Positions 6,654 through 13,617 of a stretch of 13,617 bases of DNA are shown piece after piece. The position numbers were made by a program, and so were the translations under genes. Each line of letters opens with the position of its first letter. The stretch's first letter is position 1. Source of the stretch: an uncultured Amylibacter sp. Its GTDB lineage: Bacteria; Pseudomonadota; Alphaproteobacteria; Rhodobacterales; Rhodobacteraceae. The DNA lies in assembly GCA_938001995.1 (NCBI GenBank), contig CALLAV010000017.1, forward strand, positions 1 through 13,617, written 5' to 3'. A model generated the notes under the pieces. That model saw nothing but the letters and a program-made list of their open reading frames with translations. It was not told where the DNA came from and made no database searches.

Positions 6654-7999
6654 CGCGGCTTCTCGGGTCGCTACGGCTGCGATTGTTGGTACTGATCCTT
6701 ATTCCGCTGATCGTGGTTTCAAGCGTAGGTGTGTTTTGGCGCTATGACGGCGCGCGCGCGACTGCAGAAGAAATCTTTGACCGCAGCTTGGTCGTGCTGT
6801 GTATGGCCGTGTCACGCGACGTGGCCTATTCAGGGGGCGATAGCCTGTCCGTAACAACATCGAACCTGTTTCGAGACGCGAGCGGGGGGCGCATCTTTTA
6901 CCATGTCAAAGGCCCAGATGGACGGTTTATCACTGGCTACTCATCCCCTCCCGTGCGTGCGGAACCCGTAACGCTAGAGCTGAACTCTCCGATTATTTTT
7001 AATGCCCAACATCAAGGCGTTCCCGTCCGCGCCGTGCGATTGGCCGAGCGGGTCGAGGTAGATGGCATAACAGGCACGTCTGTGATCACTGTTTGGCAAC
7101 AATTGCAGCCGCGACAGGCGTTTGCGCAACAATTGGCCGTCCAGACAGCCATAATCACGGCGATTTTAATGCTCACCGTTGCCGCGGTGGTTTTGTTTGG
7201 CATTCAGTTGGGTCTACGTCCGCTCAAGCGGTTGGAGGACGCGATCCAAGCGAGGTCTATGACAGACCTCAGCCCGATTGTGCGACGTGTCCCTGTCGAG
7301 GCCAGCGGCATTGTTGAACGGCTGAACGCGCTTTTTGGCACGCTGAGCGAAGCACATGAGCAGCGCGAACGTCTTATTTCAAACACTGCGCATCAATTGC
7401 GCAATCCTGTGGCCGCTATTCACGCAATGGCACAGGCAACGAACCGTGCTAGAACGCTGGAAGATAGTAAAAAACGCTCGGCTGCGCTGGTGAATGAAAC
7501 CCGTCAGGCGGTGCGGCTGACAACCCAGATGCTGTCGATAGAGCGGATCAAAGGCGTGCTGCCCGATTTCGAAGAAGGCGATTTTGCAGCCTTCCTGATG
7601 GAGCTGACTGCGCGGATTGCGCCAAAGGTTCTGGAAAGCGACGTGGCGTTTGATGTAACCATCCCTAAAGGGCCGATAGAAAAGAATTTCGATCCCACAC
7701 TCATGAGCGAGGCAATCACCAATTTGGTGGACAACGCGCTTAAACATGGCGGCGCAGGCCTGACACAGATTGCTGTGGATATGGCTGTAATCGGGAATGA
7801 GGTGCATGTCTCAATCACCAATGATGGCTCGCTTATAGACCCAGACAAATCCATGCTGCTGTTTGAACGCTTTGCCCAAGGGCGCGAAAGCGATGGCGCG
7901 GGCTTGGGCCTTGCGATTGTCAAAGAGGTTGTCGATCTACATGGCGGAAAAATTACCGTAAATACAGAGCCGAAAACACGGTTCGAGGTCCAGTTTTAA
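6650..7999 (+). CDS. tctE: Sensor histidine kinase, TctE-like
   Basis: A 449-residue inner-membrane kinase. Membrane helix 1 is about residues 12-30; a periplasmic sensor region of about 31-163 fits the 2CSK_N type of TctE proteins; helix 2 is about 165-184. A HAMP-like linker (185-240) leads to the H-box AHQLRNPVAAI with His248; Gln after the His is usual in the TctE group and Asn252 is an accepted residue at the phosphatase position. The ATPase domain shows the N-box NLVDNALKHG (Asn358, Asn362), an F-box FERFAQG and a G2 box GAGLGLAIV. The G1 box reads NDGSLI, with Asn391 where Asp is commonest. Translation is coupled to the regulator by ATGA. It probably phosphorylates the TctD-like regulator on binding an external di- or tricarboxylate. 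No terminator is visible after the gene. Confidence 0.94.
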   Translation: MTRLLGSLRLRLLVLILIPLIVVSSVGVFWRYDGARATAEEIFDRSLVVLCMAVSRDVAYSGGDSLSVTTSNLFRDASGGRIFYHVKGPDGRFITGYSSPPVRAEPVTLELNSPIIFNAQHQGVPVRAVRLAERVEVDGITGTSVITVWQQLQPRQAFAQQLAVQTAIITAILMLTVAAVVLFGIQLGLRPLKRLEDAIQARSMTDLSPIVRRVPVEASGIVERLNALFGTLSEAHEQRERLISNTAHQLRNPVAAIHAMAQATNRARTLEDSKKRSAALVNETRQAVRLTTQMLSIERIKGVLPDFEEGDFAAFLMELTARIAPKVLESDVAFDVTIPKGPIEKNFDPTLMSEAITNLVDNALKHGGAGLTQIAVDMAVIGNEVHVSITNDGSLIDPDKSMLLFERFAQGRESDGAGLGLAIVKEVVDLHGGKITVNTEPKTRFEVQF

Positions 8000-8121
8000 G
8001 ATCGGGGTGCGACCGACGATTGCAGTCGCCGAGGTGACATAGTTCTTTACGTTCTTGCGGGATCCGGCAGCACCGCTTCAAGGGCGTCGTCCGCCGTAAA
8101 ATCTGGGACGTGCTGGTTCAT
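7997..8121 (-). pseudogene. Remnant of the N-terminus of an unidentified gene (frameshifted)
   Basis: An ATG at 8121 has AAGGA seven bases upstream and opens a 24-codon frame (MNQHVPDFTADDALEAVLPD...) ending at a TAA at 8047-8049. If one base is restored near 8060, the frame runs on as RKNVKNYVTSATAIVGRTP to the 3' end of the kinase gene. A good start, protein-like composition in both halves and a clean single-base break suggest a decayed 5' gene end whose remainder is lost. The ATG makes an ATGA overlap with the frame above it (stop at 8118-8120). I do not recognise the family. A chance short ORF remains possible. Confidence 0.35.
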
Positions 8122-8652
8122 TTGAGGATCCTTTTCAGCATAGATGGTTTTGCTGCATCATCAGTTTTGGCGTCTGCAAGCGCGGCGTCCTAGATGGCGG
8201 AGACGCTTTTGGCGTAGGGTCCACCGGGTTGGAATTGCACCAGTGGGCGAGCCCTGCGATGGGCCCGCAATAAGGGCGTGTCACAGCGGGGTAGCGTCGT
8301 GGTCAGCTCATGGCCAATACGCACTTGATGCGAGTACATCGACAGGTGGTCATTGATGTGATCCATCGTGGCGTTAAAGAATGTGCCGTCAAGACGATCT
8401 GGCGCAAGCAACCCTTCGAACATGCTTAGGGATTCGTCGCGATCCTGATCAATGGTCGGACTGCCAAACTGAAGGCCTGCATCAATCAGCTCCCTTCGCG
8501 CCAGACACATGAAAGGCGAGGTTCCGCGCCAAAAGGCTGGCCCGACAACACCCTTGCAGTGACAAGGGATTGAATCGAATGGAGAGCCAATCTTTACGGA
8601 TAGCGAAGGTTTGTGCGTTCCTGCGTCAACCTGAAGACGGAACTTCGGTGTT
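8118..8652 (-). pseudogene. Remnant of an unidentified gene with an in-frame amber stop
   Basis: Below the LysR gene, this minus-strand frame is open for about 460 bases down to a TAG at 8190-8192, then continues in the same frame for 23 codons (DAALADAKTDDAAKPSMLKR...) to a TGA that overlaps the ATG of the next short frame. Protein-like stretches before the TAG include RRELIDAGLQFG, DRDESLSMFEGLLAPDRLDG and MYSHQVRIGHELTT. The TAG could be a mutated TGG. The frame has no good start: it runs back into the LysR gene and offers only a TTG there, so the 5' end is probably lost. I recognise no family. It accounts for the otherwise gene-free stretch after the kinase. An intact small gene ending at 8190 is a less likely alternative. 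Confidence 0.4.
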
Positions 8653-9537
8653 TTAACCAATACCCTCTGCCAAAAGATCAAAAACAACGCGAATGCGCAG
8701 ATTTGTCTTTAGTTCGCGGTGGGCCACCAACCATGTCTCGATACTGATTGGCTCAAACTCTGGGTAAGGGTTTTCGAGATCTGGATTGGCCGCCGCGATG
8801 TCGATTGGGAGAATGCCGATGCCAAAACCTTGACGGACAAGTTCGAGGGTTAGTGTGGCACTTGACGTCGAAAAGTTAAAATTTTCTGTAGTTAGATTCA
8901 CACCGCGTGATGCCATCAAGCCAAGCCGCTGTTGGGGGTGGTCAAATCCGACAAACGTTAGCTTTTCGAGATCTGCGAGCGTCTTTGGGCGACCCACTTC
9001 GTCGAGATATTCCTTTGACGCGAAAAGATGCGCCTTTGTATCTCGGAGCCGTTTTGCAAAGAGGTTTTCGTCTTTGGGTCGACTATGACGGATCGCGATA
9101 TCCGCCTCTCGTCGCCGCAAATCGCTCAGCGCATTTGATGCGATAATCTCGATCTGAAGATCTGGCGCAATTGTGCAAAGTTTTTTGAGGACTGGCGGCA
9201 GAAAGTGCGTTGCCATCAGGTTTGTGGCCGAAATCACTACATGCCCTGTCACGGCTTCGGATTGGCCCCTTGCAGCAAGGGATATGCTGTTTGCCGCATC
9301 GCCCATCATGCGAAAATGCGCCAGCAATTCTACGCCTGATTGTGTCAACAAGAGCGCGCGCGATGTCCTTTCAAAGAGGACAACGCCAAGTGTCTCTTCT
9401 AGGCCCGCGACCTGTCGGCTCAGCGTGGGTTGCGTCAGATCAAGCGCTCTGGCTGCGGCAGACAGCGATCCTTCTTCAGCGGTGACAAGAAATGCCCGCG
9501 CTTGGTTCCAGTCGAAGGTTAATCGTTTCCACTCCAT
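8653..9537 (-). CDS. LysR-type transcriptional regulator
   Basis: A 294-residue regulator of normal LysR length. The helix-turn-helix is at about residues 24-44 (SLSAAARALDLTQPTLSRQV), followed by LEETLGVVLFERTSRALLLTQSG, a strong LysR N-terminal signature. Residues about 95-290 form the substrate-binding-like effector domain, with ADIAIRH and VRQGFGIGILP as typical blocks. The frame is open to 9672, but the ATG at 9537 gives the expected distance to the helix-turn-helix; no convincing ribosome binding site precedes it. It is divergent from a DUF2306-type membrane protein, which by the usual LysR arrangement is its most likely target. The effector is unknown. The inverted repeat at 9564-9579 could be its operator. 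Confidence 0.93.
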   Translation of the reverse strand: MEWKRLTFDWNQARAFLVTAEEGSLSAAARALDLTQPTLSRQVAGLEETLGVVLFERTSRALLLTQSGVELLAHFRMMGDAANSISLAARGQSEAVTGHVVISATNLMATHFLPPVLKKLCTIAPDLQIEIIASNALSDLRRREADIAIRHSRPKDENLFAKRLRDTKAHLFASKEYLDEVGRPKTLADLEKLTFVGFDHPQQRLGLMASRGVNLTTENFNFSTSSATLTLELVRQGFGIGILPIDIAAANPDLENPYPEFEPISIETWLVAHRELKTNLRIRVVFDLLAEGIG

Positions 9538-9563
9538 TATTTTCGTATACCAAACCAAGAGAG

Positions 9564-9579
9564 ATACGCAATTCCGTAT
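9564..9579. promoter_or_regulatory. Candidate LysR-type operator
   Basis: ATACG, six bases, CGTAT: a perfect inverted repeat about 27 bases upstream of the LysR ATG, in the divergent intergenic space. It resembles the T-N11-A type of site used by LysR regulators, though the T-to-A distance here is one base longer. A further GTATAC palindrome is at 9545-9550. Function is inferred from position only. Confidence 0.35.
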
Positions 9580-9633
9580 TGATGGGCTGCATTCTATATT
9601 TTGCCAAAGACCAATTTTAAGCAGGTAAGAAAT

Positions 9634-9795
9634 ATGACGCAGCGAGACAGCACAGGCCTCGGGTCTTCGCACGTTTCCACGGTGGGAAAGATAATTCCCG
9701 TGACGTATCGTCGATGTTGGACACCAACCGGTTCGGCTCGGCTCGGCTCCGCTGGCTGTTTGAGCATTGCCTTTTGGTCACGGTGGCCCGAATGA
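9634..9795 (+). other. Upstream short ORF (53 codons), possible leader peptide
   Basis: An ATG at 9634, with a weak AGGTAAG purine run upstream, opens a 53-codon frame whose TGA (9793-9795) overlaps the ATG at 9792 of the membrane-protein gene by ATGA. The product (MTQRDSTGLGSSHVSTVGK...) matches nothing I recognise and is not hydrophobic. It could couple translation into the next gene, or it could be an out-of-frame old N-terminus. Three CGGCT repeats (9734-9748) lie inside it. A chance ORF is quite possible. Confidence 0.25.
9678..9702. repeat. Imperfect inverted repeat upstream of the DUF2306 gene
   Basis: GGGAA at 9684-9688 and TTCCC at 9695-9699 pair around a 6-base loop, and CAC/GTG outer arms (9678-9680, 9700-9702) extend the pairing with a small bulge. 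It may be an operator or an RNA hairpin in the leader; no U-tract follows. Confidence 0.25.
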
Positions 9796-10475
9796 TGCTT
9801 CCCGCTCGAAAAGCCCCTAAATTCCATCTCAGAAAATCCGAATGGGTCGTCTTAGTAGTCATCTTTGTCTACTCGTTCATTCCCGGCTTTGGTGGTTTGA
9901 TCCGAGTTTTAGAACTTGCAGGCGGACCGCAAATTGCTCCTGCAAACCTTCGGGCTTTGCTCGCCCCGACACCCATCATTCTCCACATCCTGTGCAGTTT
10001 TCTGTTCTGTATCGTCGGGGCGGTTCAGTTCGTGCCAAGCATCCGACGACAGCATCCAGCCGCGCATCGCGTCATCGGTCGGGTGATCGCAATAGCAGGA
10101 TGTATGTCCGCCCTAACTGGTTTGTGGATGACGCATTTTTACGTCTTTCCCGAGGCGCTTCAGGGGGTTGCGCTGTATTGGGTGCGGATCGTTCTGGGCA
10201 CAGCAATGACCAGCCTCATCATTTGGTCCGTGATCGCAATCAGATCTGGCAACGTTTTCCAACACAGTGCATCGATGGTGCGGGCCTATGCCATCGGTCA
10301 AGGCGCGTCGACGCAGACCGTTTTGGGCATTGCTTGGATCATCGCCGCAGGCTCCGAAGCAATGGGACCCCTGCGCGACGGATTGATGATTTTCGCGTGG
10401 GTGGTCAACTTGATCGCCGCAGAAATCTTCATACGCGCAATACTGAGGCCGCCCAAGCGTCAGGGGGAATTATGA
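9792..10475 (+). CDS. DUF2306-type integral membrane protein
   Basis: A 227-residue inner-membrane protein with about six or seven hydrophobic segments. Features that fit DUF2306: ILHILCSFLFCIVGAVQF around residues 74-91 (counted from the chosen start), then SIRRQHPAAHRVIGRVIA with the conserved His/Arg, GLWMTHFYVF, and SGNVFQHSASMVRAYAIGQ with the conserved His-x5-RAYA element. The family is widespread and has no established function. The frame also has an ATG at 9714, which would give 253 residues, but the extra segment is not typical of the family and has no ribosome binding site; the ATG at 9792 puts a short basic head before the first helix. It is divergent from the LysR gene and may be its target. 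The 3' end overlaps a short opposing ORF by 47 bases. Confidence 0.85.
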   Translation: MMLPARKAPKFHLRKSEWVVLVVIFVYSFIPGFGGLIRVLELAGGPQIAPANLRALLAPTPIILHILCSFLFCIVGAVQFVPSIRRQHPAAHRVIGRVIAIAGCMSALTGLWMTHFYVFPEALQGVALYWVRIVLGTAMTSLIIWSVIAIRSGNVFQHSASMVRAYAIGQGASTQTVLGIAWIIAAGSEAMGPLRDGLMIFAWVVNLIAAEIFIRAILRPPKRQGEL

Positions 10476-10638
10476 TAGAAATTCCGATTTTGATGACAGA
10501 CCTCGCGTTGCTTCTGCCATGTGGCGTTAACCGATGGACGAACAATGCCATGACCCGCGGGTTGACGTGATCGGCGATGAAGTCTGCTCCAAATATCTCG
10601 ATGCTGTCGTAGCGTGCGGCGACGATAGAGGGTTTCAT
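10429..10638 (-). CDS. Short hypothetical ORF or truncated gene downstream of dctM
   Basis: A 69-codon frame beginning MKPSIVAARYDSIEIFGADF, with its ATG 10 bases after the dctM stop. That spacing suggests it was the next gene of the TRAP operon. The first 30 or so codons have normal codon choice for this window; the later part (VIKIGISIIIPPDAWAAS...) looks less protein-like and runs 47 bases into the end of the opposing membrane-protein gene. I recognise no family. The likeliest reading is the surviving 5' end of a longer gene whose remainder was lost when the DUF2306 segment was joined here. It is the only candidate gene between 10476 and 10648; no terminator is visible there. Confidence 0.35.
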   Translation of the reverse strand: MKPSIVAARYDSIEIFGADFIADHVNPRVMALFVHRLTPHGRSNARSVIKIGISIIIPPDAWAASVLRV

Positions 10639-10648
10639 TAGCGCATTC

Positions 10649-11944
10649 CTATCCCTGATAGCCAAACAAGCGCGGCAGCCACAGTACGATATCGGGCACG
10701 AGGATCATGATCAAAAGGGCTAGCAATAAAACGGCGAGGAAGGCCCAAATCTCGCCAATGATTTCTTTGAGCGGGATGCCCGTGACGGCGTTGATGACAA
10801 AGAGCAAAATCCCGTAAGGCGGGGTAATCAAGCCGATCATTGAGTTCACCACAATCAGAACACCGAAATGCACTAGATCGATCCCCAATTCGCGGCATGT
10901 GGGGATGAATAGAGGAACTATAACAAGAATGATCACAGTGGCATCGAGAATACATCCCAGCAAGAGAACAAGGAGATTGACCATCAGGATGAACATAAGG
11001 GGACTGATGTCTGCTCCTGCAAACATAGCTGAGATTGATTGAGGTACGTTTTCCTGAATGACGATGTAGGTCAGGATCATCGACGCACCAATAACGAGCC
11101 CGACTGAGGCCGCCGAACGCGCGCTTTCGACGAAGATTTGGTAAAGCGTCCTGATCTTGATCGCGCGGTAAAGACCTGCTGCGATGGTCAGTGCGTAAAG
11201 GGCCGCGATGGCGGCGGCTTCGGTTGGGGTGGTGACGCCCGAATAAATGCAGCCGAGCAGGATGATAGGCATTAACAGGGCGGGCGTGGCACGGACCGTC
11301 AGGCCGGGAATTTGGCGCAAAGGCACGGCCTCCTCTTGGCCGAACCCACGGCGGTTCGAGATCAGCGTGTTCATCCCCATCAAAACAATTCCCATCACAA
11401 AGCCTGGCACAATCCCCGCGAGGAAAAGGTCGCCAATGGAAGCATTTGAAACCAGCGCATATAGAACCATTGGAATGGAGGGCGGAATGATCGGGCCAAT
11501 CGTGGCGGTTGCTGCAGTAATCGCAGCGGCATATCCACGGGTGTAGCGCCCGCTTTTGACCATCATGTCGATGATGATTTTACCAATTCCTGCCGCATCG
11601 GCGACGGCGGAGCCTGACATTCCTGAGAAGATCAAGCTGGCCACGACGTTCACATGTCCCATACCACCGCGAAACCGTCCGACGAGCGCGATACAGAATT
11701 GCAGGAGGCGATCCGAAATGGACCCTGCGTTCATGATGTTTGCGGAGACAATGAACAGAGGAACGGCAAGCAATAGAAAGCCATCGAACAGGCGTTGCAC
11801 CATCGTTGTTCCTGCAATGGCGAGGTCTTGGCCAGCAACGCCGAGATAGACCAGACAGCCGATAAGAATGCAGTATGCAACGGGCGTTCCGATGGCTGCC
11901 ATTCCAAATAGGGCGATCAAGCCGAGCAGAAGTTCCATGCTCAT
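10649..11944 (-). CDS. dctM: TRAP transporter large permease, DctM subunit
   Basis: A 431-residue polytopic membrane protein of normal DctM length, with about 12 hydrophobic segments. Family blocks include FDGFLLLAVPLFIVSANIMN near residues 53-72, FSGMSGSAVADAAGIG near 106-121, ATATIGPIIPPSIPMVLYA near 145-163 and GLITPPYGILLFV near 372-384. It forms the transport pathway, driven by a cation gradient, and works with the small subunit and the periplasmic protein. The ATG is in a 4-base ATGA overlap with the end of dctQ, so both membrane subunits are made together. A nearby ATG two codons later is an alternative start. The stop is followed within 10 bases by a short, possibly truncated gene. 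Confidence 0.96.
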   Translation of the reverse strand: MSMELLLGLIALFGMAAIGTPVAYCILIGCLVYLGVAGQDLAIAGTTMVQRLFDGFLLLAVPLFIVSANIMNAGSISDRLLQFCIALVGRFRGGMGHVNVVASLIFSGMSGSAVADAAGIGKIIIDMMVKSGRYTRGYAAAITAATATIGPIIPPSIPMVLYALVSNASIGDLFLAGIVPGFVMGIVLMGMNTLISNRRGFGQEEAVPLRQIPGLTVRATPALLMPIILLGCIYSGVTTPTEAAAIAALYALTIAAGLYRAIKIRTLYQIFVESARSAASVGLVIGASMILTYIVIQENVPQSISAMFAGADISPLMFILMVNLLVLLLGCILDATVIILVIVPLFIPTCRELGIDLVHFGVLIVVNSMIGLITPPYGILLFVINAVTGIPLKEIIGEIWAFLAVLLLALLIMILVPDIVLWLPRLFGYQG

Positions 11945-12501
11945 GAGGCTGTCCCGTCTTGATCCTTAGTGCCAGAGGTCAAAGTCTGTAATTCGGTCTC
12001 AGGCGGACCAAATCGCAACACTGTATAGATGCGCCAAACGTAGCGCAGGGTAACGACAATCATCATCAGAACAAATGGCGCGAACAGCCATTTGATCGGG
12101 ATTTTTCCACCCGTCAAAGGAACGCGTAACGTCTGGATTTTCTTTAATTCCATCAAACGGTTGGCAAAGATGGCGTCCCAGATGGCTGGGAAAGACCACA
12201 CAAAGGCAACAATCATAAGTGCGGCTGTAATAAGGGCAAAGACTTTGCGCAGGCGGCGCGGAACAGAAAGATACAAAACGTCAAAAGTCACGTGATCTTG
12301 TTCGCGAACAACAAAGGCGCAGCCAAAGAAGATCAGCCAAACCCAAAGCAGGGAAATCAAGACGACAGACCAGCCGATGGGTTCGAGGAAGGGGGTGTAG
12401 CGAAAAAGAATTCCAAGAAGAAATGTAACGAAAATCGCCGCCAAAATCATGGCGGCGATAAATTCTGTGCCACGGGTGAACCATTTGAAAAAATTGTTCA
12501 T
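11941..12501 (-). CDS. dctQ: TRAP transporter small permease, DctQ subunit
   Basis: A 186-residue membrane protein with four hydrophobic segments at about 14-36, 44-66, 87-108 and 133-153. The second segment and what follows (WVWLIFFGCAFVVREQDHVTFDVLY) carry the DctQ pattern: a Trp-rich helix, then an amphipathic segment with an R-x3-H element. A hydrophilic tail from about 165 is cytoplasmic. The subunit anchors and supports the large permease. A GGGGG ribosome binding site precedes the ATG. The gene is 29 bases after dctP, with no terminator between them, and overlaps dctM by ATGA. Identification rests on topology, size and gene order as much as on sequence, since this subunit is poorly conserved. 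Confidence 0.93.
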   Translation of the reverse strand: MNNFFKWFTRGTEFIAAMILAAIFVTFLLGILFRYTPFLEPIGWSVVLISLLWVWLIFFGCAFVVREQDHVTFDVLYLSVPRRLRKVFALITAALMIVAFVWSFPAIWDAIFANRLMELKKIQTLRVPLTGGKIPIKWLFAPFVLMMIVVTLRYVWRIYTVLRFGPPETELQTLTSGTKDQDGTAS

Positions 12502-12530
12502 TTAAGTCCCCCGCGGTTTTATCGAATGGC

Positions 12531-13544
12531 TTAATTGCCCAGTGCGTTGATCTTTTCAAGCACGCCTTCTGGCCAAGATGCCGCTGCTTCGGAGCCAACG
12601 TATTGCGCCTGAACATGCTCGCGGAATGCGGCCAGATCAGGCGTGTAGATTTCCACACCTTGGCTGCGAATGAAATCCGCAAGATTGTTTTCTTTATCAA
12701 GCTGTTTCAGACGACCCCAAGATGCGGCTGCATCCGCTGCCCGCTGAACGGTCAGTTGCTGTTCAGCGTTCAGGCTGTCCCATGTGGCCTTTGAAAACGC
12801 GATGTAGTTCAAATCAACAAGGTGCGCCGTGAGAGCGATTTGTTTGGTCACTTCGTAGAATTTTTTGTCCACAACGGTTGGCAGTGGGTTGTCCTGACCA
12901 TCAATCGCGCCAGACGACAGCGCTGTGTAAACTTCGGTAAATGCCAGCGGTGTTGGCGATGCCCCTAAAGCTTTGCCAAGGAATTGCCATGCGTCTGTGC
13001 CGGGCATACGCAGGTTAACGCCTTCCAGATCAGCAGGTGTTTGCACGTCCAGCTCTTCACGGGTTTGGCGCAGGTTCACGTGACGACGGCCCAGATACAT
13101 AACGGACAGGAGTTTTACACCCAGCTCGTCTTCGGCTTTTTGCTTGAACGGCTCCATTAACGGGTCATTGAACACACGCACTTGGTGCGCTGCATCCTGA
13201 TGAACATAACCTGTGGCAAAAATCGAAAACTCTGGGAAGAACTGGGCCAGCTCTTGCGCAGATGCGATCGACATTGTCAGGTTGCCTGCTGCGATTGCTT
13301 CGAGTTCGGTGCCTTGGGCGAACAATGTGCCGTTATAGCCTGGCTGGTAATCCGCAAAGCCAGAGACCATTGGGGCAAACACATTCGCCAAAGCCTGCGA
13401 CCGCGCATCTGTTTCTGACCCAGATGTTGCCAGCGAGAATGTCATTTTGTGGCCATCCGCTGCTGCGGTGGTTGCGACGCTGGCTGCGATACCGAGTGCC
13501 GCAAAAGACGCCAAGGCGGCTCTGCGCGTAAGTTTAGTGATCAT
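12531..13544 (-). CDS. dctP: TRAP transporter periplasmic binding protein, DctP family
   Basis: A 337-residue secreted protein. The signal peptide is about residues 1-29, beginning MITKLTRRAALASF and cut near TAAA/D; like the TctC in this window it carries a twin Arg, so Tat export is possible. The DctP core is clear: DLEGVNLRMPGTDAWQFLG at 172-190 holds the conserved substrate Arg (Arg179), and FTEVYTALSSGAIDGQDNP at 202-220 holds Asn219 of the carboxylate-binding pocket. The ligand is therefore an organic acid, but which one cannot be told. The ATG at 13544 is preceded by a very good AGGAGG. It is the first gene of the dctPQM operon; the 73 bases upstream to the window edge contain an inverted repeat. 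Confidence 0.95.
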   Translation of the reverse strand: MITKLTRRAALASFAALGIAASVATTAAADGHKMTFSLATSGSETDARSQALANVFAPMVSGFADYQPGYNGTLFAQGTELEAIAAGNLTMSIASAQELAQFFPEFSIFATGYVHQDAAHQVRVFNDPLMEPFKQKAEDELGVKLLSVMYLGRRHVNLRQTREELDVQTPADLEGVNLRMPGTDAWQFLGKALGASPTPLAFTEVYTALSSGAIDGQDNPLPTVVDKKFYEVTKQIALTAHLVDLNYIAFSKATWDSLNAEQQLTVQRAADAAASWGRLKQLDKENNLADFIRSQGVEIYTPDLAAFREHVQAQYVGSEAAASWPEGVLEKINALGN

Positions 13545-13568
13545 CTGTTTTCCTCCTAAGATGATAAA

Positions 13569-13585
13569 GGCACTGTTAAAGTGCC
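13569..13585. promoter_or_regulatory. Inverted repeat upstream of dctP
   Basis: GGCAC, seven bases, GTGCC: a perfect 5-bp inverted repeat ending about 12 bases before the dctP ribosome binding site. It is placed where a repressor operator or a leader hairpin would be. The stem is short, so chance is not excluded. Confidence 0.35.
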
Positions 13586-13617
13586 GGATTTGAATGGGTT
13601 AATGGGGTTTCAGCGGG

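Noticed and set aside
7820..7850. Asn at the usual Asp of the kinase G1 box, as a sign of an inactive kinase
   Set aside because: N-D-G forms occur in active kinases, and the H, N, F and G2 boxes are intact.
8144..8356. A 70-codon plus-strand frame downstream of the kinase gene
   Set aside because: Arg/Trp/His-rich shadow opposite a more protein-like minus-strand frame; no ribosome binding site.
8551..8568. Perfect inverted repeat CCCTTG-N6-CAAGGG
   Set aside because: It has no U-tract and lies inside the decayed frame, about 85 bases past the LysR stop, so I do not call it a terminator; it may be chance.
8653..9672. LysR gene starting at 9672
   Set aside because: The extra 45 residues precede the normal N-terminus of LysR proteins and would consume the divergent promoter region.
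9842..10570. A 242-codon plus-strand frame over the DUF2306 gene
   Set aside because: It is rich in Arg, His, Cys and Ser with no membrane segments or motifs, as expected of an out-of-phase reading of a membrane-protein gene.

Overview
The window looks like a chromosomal or plasmid accessory segment of an alphaproteobacterium, probably a Rhodobacterales (Roseobacter-group) organism. This rests on moderate GC content, on the density of secondary-uptake systems that use binding proteins, on twin-arginine-like signal sequences, and on the style of the encoded proteins. No rRNA, tRNA, CRISPR array, insertion sequence or integrase was seen.

Layout. (1) 2-640 (+): the C-terminal part of an AbrB-family membrane protein, cut by the window edge. 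(2) 615-5857 (-): a probable operon transcribed right to left: tctC (periplasmic binding protein), an intercistronic hairpin, a tctA-tctB fusion (membrane part of a tripartite tricarboxylate transporter, TTT), a PrpF/4-oxalomesaconate-tautomerase-like isomerase, and a D-2-hydroxyacid dehydrogenase. The last three genes are joined by 4-base ATGA overlaps. (3) 5985-7999 (+): a divergent TctD/TctE-type response regulator and histidine kinase. The intergenic space holds a near-perfect 23-bp palindrome, a hairpin ahead of the tctC ribosome binding site, and a ladder of 10-11-bp-spaced CTTGCA-like repeats that suits an OmpR-class regulator. (4) 7997-8652 (-): what look like remains of two translationally coupled genes, with an in-frame amber stop and an apparent frameshift. 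(5) 8653-9537 (-): a LysR-type regulator, divergent from (6) 9792-10475 (+): a DUF2306-type membrane protein preceded by a short upstream ORF and a 5-bp tandem repeat. (7) 10429-10638 (-): a short ORF or gene remnant. (8) 10649-13544 (-): a complete TRAP transporter in the order dctP, dctQ, dctM.

How the parts work together (inference). The TctDE pair probably senses an extracytoplasmic di- or tricarboxylate and controls the divergent TTT operon. TctC would capture the acid, TctAB would import it, the tautomerase would move a double bond in an unsaturated polycarboxylate, and the dehydrogenase would interconvert a 2-hydroxy and a 2-keto acid. The substrate cannot be read from sequence. The TRAP system is a separate uptake unit with unknown substrate; its catabolic partner, if any, is outside the window or is the truncated ORF after dctM. 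The most unusual items are the regulatory architecture of the tct intergenic region, the two-tier hairpin between tctC and tctAB, and the decayed gene pair.
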